Shown piece after piece: positions 5,423 through 9,286 of a stretch of DNA of 9,286 nt. Both the position numbers and the translations under genes were made by a program. The stretch lies in the NCBI GenBank assembly GCA_029946045.1, contig JAQSDS010000010.1, forward strand, positions 1 to 9,286. The letters are read 5' to 3'. A model generated the notes under the pieces. The model was not told the DNA's origin. It saw only the letters and a program-made list of their open reading frames with translations, and searched no databases. The DNA comes from Rhodoferax sp. GTDB lineage: Bacteria > Pseudomonadota > Gammaproteobacteria > Burkholderiales > Burkholderiaceae_C. Within the stretch, counting starts at the first letter, position 1, and the number at the start of each line of letters is the position of its first letter.

Positions 5423-6550
5423 ATGCATCCAAAAAAAATTCTTTTAGTTTTTGGCACTCGCCCCGAAGCGATCAAGATGGCGCCACTGGTCAAGACACTG
5501 CAGGCGCATAACGCGTTTGAGGTCAAGGTATGCGTGACCGCCCAGCACCGACACATGCTGGACCAGGTTCTTCAACTCTTCGACATCCAGCCCGACTTTG
5601 ACCTGAACCTCATGCGGCCAGGGCAAGACCTCTCCGACATCACCAGCGGCGTCTTGCTGGGACTAAAGCCCGTGCTGACGCAATGGCGTCCCGACGCCGT
5701 GCTGGTGCATGGCGACACTTCCACCACCTTTGCCGCGTCATTGGCCGCGTTTTACCAGCGCATTCCCGTGGGGCATGTGGAAGCGGGCTTGCGCACCGGC
5801 AACCTTTACTCCCCCTGGCCTGAGGAAGCCAATCGCAAACTCACCAGCGTGCTGGCGCAATGGCACTTTGCCCCCACCGCTACTTCGCGCAGCAATTTGT
5901 TGAAGGAAGGCGTCCCCTCCAGCTCAATCCATGTCACCGGCAACACCGTGATCGATGCGTTGCTGCAAGTGCGCGAAAAAATCGTCAACAGCCCCCAACT
6001 GCGGCAACAGTTTGCTCAGGATTCCAGCTTTCTTGACCCAAGCAAGCGCCTGGTCCTGGTCACGGGCCACCGGCGTGAAAATTTTGGGGATGGCTTTGAG
6101 CGCATTTGCCAAGCGTTGACCCGCATTGCGAAAAACCATCCCGACGTGCAGGTGGTGTACCCCGTGCACCTCAACCCCCAGGTACAAGAGCCCGTCAGAC
6201 GGTTACTGGGCGACATCGGTAATATTTATCTGATTGAGCCGCTGGACTACCTGCCTTTTGTGTACCTGATGGACAAAAGCACGCTCATCCTCACCGACTC
6301 CGGGGGTATCCAGGAAGAAGCGCCGTCGCTGGGTAAACCGGTTCTGGTCATGCGCGACACCACTGAGCGCCCCGAGGCGGTGGAGGCGGGCACCGTCAAA
6401 CTGGTCGGCACCGATGTGGAAAAAATCGCCTCCGAGGCCAACACCCTGCTCACTGATGCGCAGGCCTATCAAGCCATGGCCTTTGCCCACAACCCCTATG
6501 GCGACGGCCAAGCCTGCCAGCGTATAGCACAGGCTCTGCTCGTCGAATAA
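5423..6550 (+). CDS. wecB: UDP-N-acetylglucosamine 2-epimerase (non-hydrolysing)
   Basis: A complete 375-residue cytoplasmic enzyme of the WecB/MnaA family, which interconverts UDP-GlcNAc and UDP-ManNAc. Diagnostic blocks are [13 protein letters not shown] (residues 10-22), GDTSTT (97-102), [19 protein letters not shown] (117-135), [10 protein letters not shown] (171-180), TGHRRENFG (214-222) and [18 protein letters not shown] (291-308). Asp98, Glu120, Glu134/135 and His216 correspond to the acid/base residues known in the E. coli enzyme. The start ATG 5423 directly precedes the conserved first beta strand; only a weak GAAGA lies upstream. It follows the manC remnant by 14 nt. With wecC downstream it supplies UDP-ManNAc for oxidation to UDP-ManNAcA, a precursor of a surface glycan. 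Confidence 0.95.
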   Translation: MHPKKILLVFGTRPEAIKMAPLVKTLQAHNAFEVKVCVTAQHRHMLDQVLQLFDIQPDFDLNLMRPGQDLSDITSGVLLGLKPVLTQWRPDAVLVHGDTSTTFAASLAAFYQRIPVGHVEAGLRTGNLYSPWPEEANRKLTSVLAQWHFAPTATSRSNLLKEGVPSSSIHVTGNTVIDALLQVREKIVNSPQLRQQFAQDSSFLDPSKRLVLVTGHRRENFGDGFERICQALTRIAKNHPDVQVVYPVHLNPQVQEPVRRLLGDIGNIYLIEPLDYLPFVYLMDKSTLILTDSGGIQEEAPSLGKPVLVMRDTTERPEAVEAGTVKLVGTDVEKIASEANTLLTDAQAYQAMAFAHNPYGDGQACQRIAQALLVE

Positions 6551-6575
6551 CAATCTTCCGTTGATACTTCAGCCC

Positions 6576-7414
6576 ATGAATTCCAAAACTATTATGGCCA
6601 CTAAGGGAACACTCATCGTTCAAGACACCGTTATCGCTTTTACGCGGGTGGCGCAGGGCGACTTTATTTCCTTGACTGACATCGCCAAGGTAAAAAATTC
6701 GTCAGAAGCGAAGGATGTTGTCAAAAACTGGTTGCGGTCCCGCTCAACCATCGAGTTTTTGGGTCTATGGGAAAAAATTAATAATCCCCAATTTAAAGGG
6801 GTCGAATTCGACTCCTTTAAGCTGGAGGCTGGAACCAACAGCTTCACTCTGTCGCCCTCCAAGTGGATTGAGGCGACCGGCGCAATCGGCATCAAAACCA
6901 CAGTTGGCCGCAATGGTGGCACATTTGCCCACAAAGACATTGCGTTTGAATTTGCGTCCTGGATATCTGCCGAGTTCAAGCTCTACCTCATCAAGGAATT
7001 TCAGCGACTTAAAGACGAAGAGATCAGTAGTCGTTCGCTGGAGTGGAACCTTACCCGCTCGCTCACCAAGATCAACTACCGCATCCACACCGATGCCATT
7101 GCGCAAAACCTCATTCCACTCAACCTGAGCAAGCTACACACAGGACTAATTTTTGCATCTGAGGCTGACGTTTTGAACGTCGCCCTGTTCGGGATGACGG
7201 CCAAGCAATGGCGCGACAACAACAACGGCAAAGCTGGCAATATCCGCGACCATGCGGCGGTTGAGCAGCTTGTGGTGCTCTCAAACCTGGAAAGCCTCAA
7301 CGCCGAACTGATTCGGCAGGGCCTGGATCAACCCGCACGGCTCACAGCCCTGAACCAAATAGCCATCCATCAAATGCGATCGTTGCTGGGTGCGCCGAGC
7401 TTAAAGAAACTCAA

Positions 7415-7418
<4 letters not shown>
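6576..7418 (+). CDS. KilA-N domain protein inside the polysaccharide operon
   Basis: A 280-residue protein from ATG 6576; TTG 6561 and ATG 6594 are other possible starts, and none has a clear ribosome site. Residues ~28-147 form a KilA-N domain, starting at GDFISLTDIAKVKN and ending with DIAFEFASWISAEFKLYLIK and EFQRLK, the most conserved block of the family. The remaining ~130 residues match the C-terminal part often found with this domain in bacteria (LNVALFGMTAKQWRDNNNGK, then NQIAIHQMRSLLG). KilA-N is a DNA-binding domain first known from phage and large DNA viruses; bacterial copies are mostly uncharacterised. The gene begins 25 nt after wecB, and its TGA overlaps the ATG of wecC, so it is an integral operon member and not a loose insertion. 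It has no obvious role in sugar synthesis; a regulatory role is possible but unproven. Confidence 0.85.

Positions 7419-9286
<1,868 letters not shown>

Overview
The window looks like chromosomal DNA from a betaproteobacterium of the Comamonadaceae type (Rhodoferax, Polaromonas or Acidovorax-like). This is inferred from moderately high GC, protein style, and an EPS-associated MarR regulator heading a polysaccharide operon; it was not tested by any search. It divides into a mobile or defence-type left half (about 1-4741) and an exopolysaccharide/O-antigen operon on the right (about 4777-9286, running off the end).

Left half. Positions 1-1678 carry a two-gene, translationally coupled RloA/RloB-type pair on the + strand: an AAA/ABC-like ATPase cut by the window edge, then a protein with Toprim-like acidic motifs. 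From 1737 to 3890 the minus strand holds mobile-element genes: a small MerR/AlpA-like helix-turn-helix gene, a DUF2924-like small gene, and the C-terminal ~310 residues of a large serine recombinase whose catalytic N-terminus is gone. A strong + strand terminator (2208-2239) and a cluster of three small inverted repeats (2882-2945) lie between them. The broken recombinase abuts head-to-head a + strand RepB/ParB-like gene (3887-4741) that also seems to lack its first residues, so 3875-3901 is probably a rearrangement breakpoint.

Right half. A good sigma-70-type promoter (TTAACA, 17 nt, TAAAAT; 4777-4805) starts a leader of roughly 95 nt. The leader carries a 12/12 match to the E. coli ops element recognised by RfaH (GGCGGTAGCGTG, 4875-4886), directly after a small hairpin. 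The first gene is the EPS-associated MarR regulator (4906-5274), which has no Shine-Dalgarno sequence. It overlaps a 45-codon remnant of a mannose-1-phosphate guanylyltransferase, then come wecB (UDP-GlcNAc 2-epimerase), a KilA-N domain gene, wecC (UDP-ManNAc dehydrogenase) and the 5' part of a pseB-like UDP-GlcNAc 4,6-dehydratase. WecB and WecC together convert UDP-GlcNAc to UDP-ManNAcA. The pseB-like product would start a deoxy-amino-sugar branch. Both are nucleotide-sugar precursors for a surface glycan.

The points most worth a second look are the ops element with an SD-less first gene and an anti-SD-like octamer, the KilA-N gene embedded in and coupled to the wecB-wecC pair, the manC stump, the recombinase/ParB breakpoint, and an N-terminal module shared by the two small minus-strand genes.
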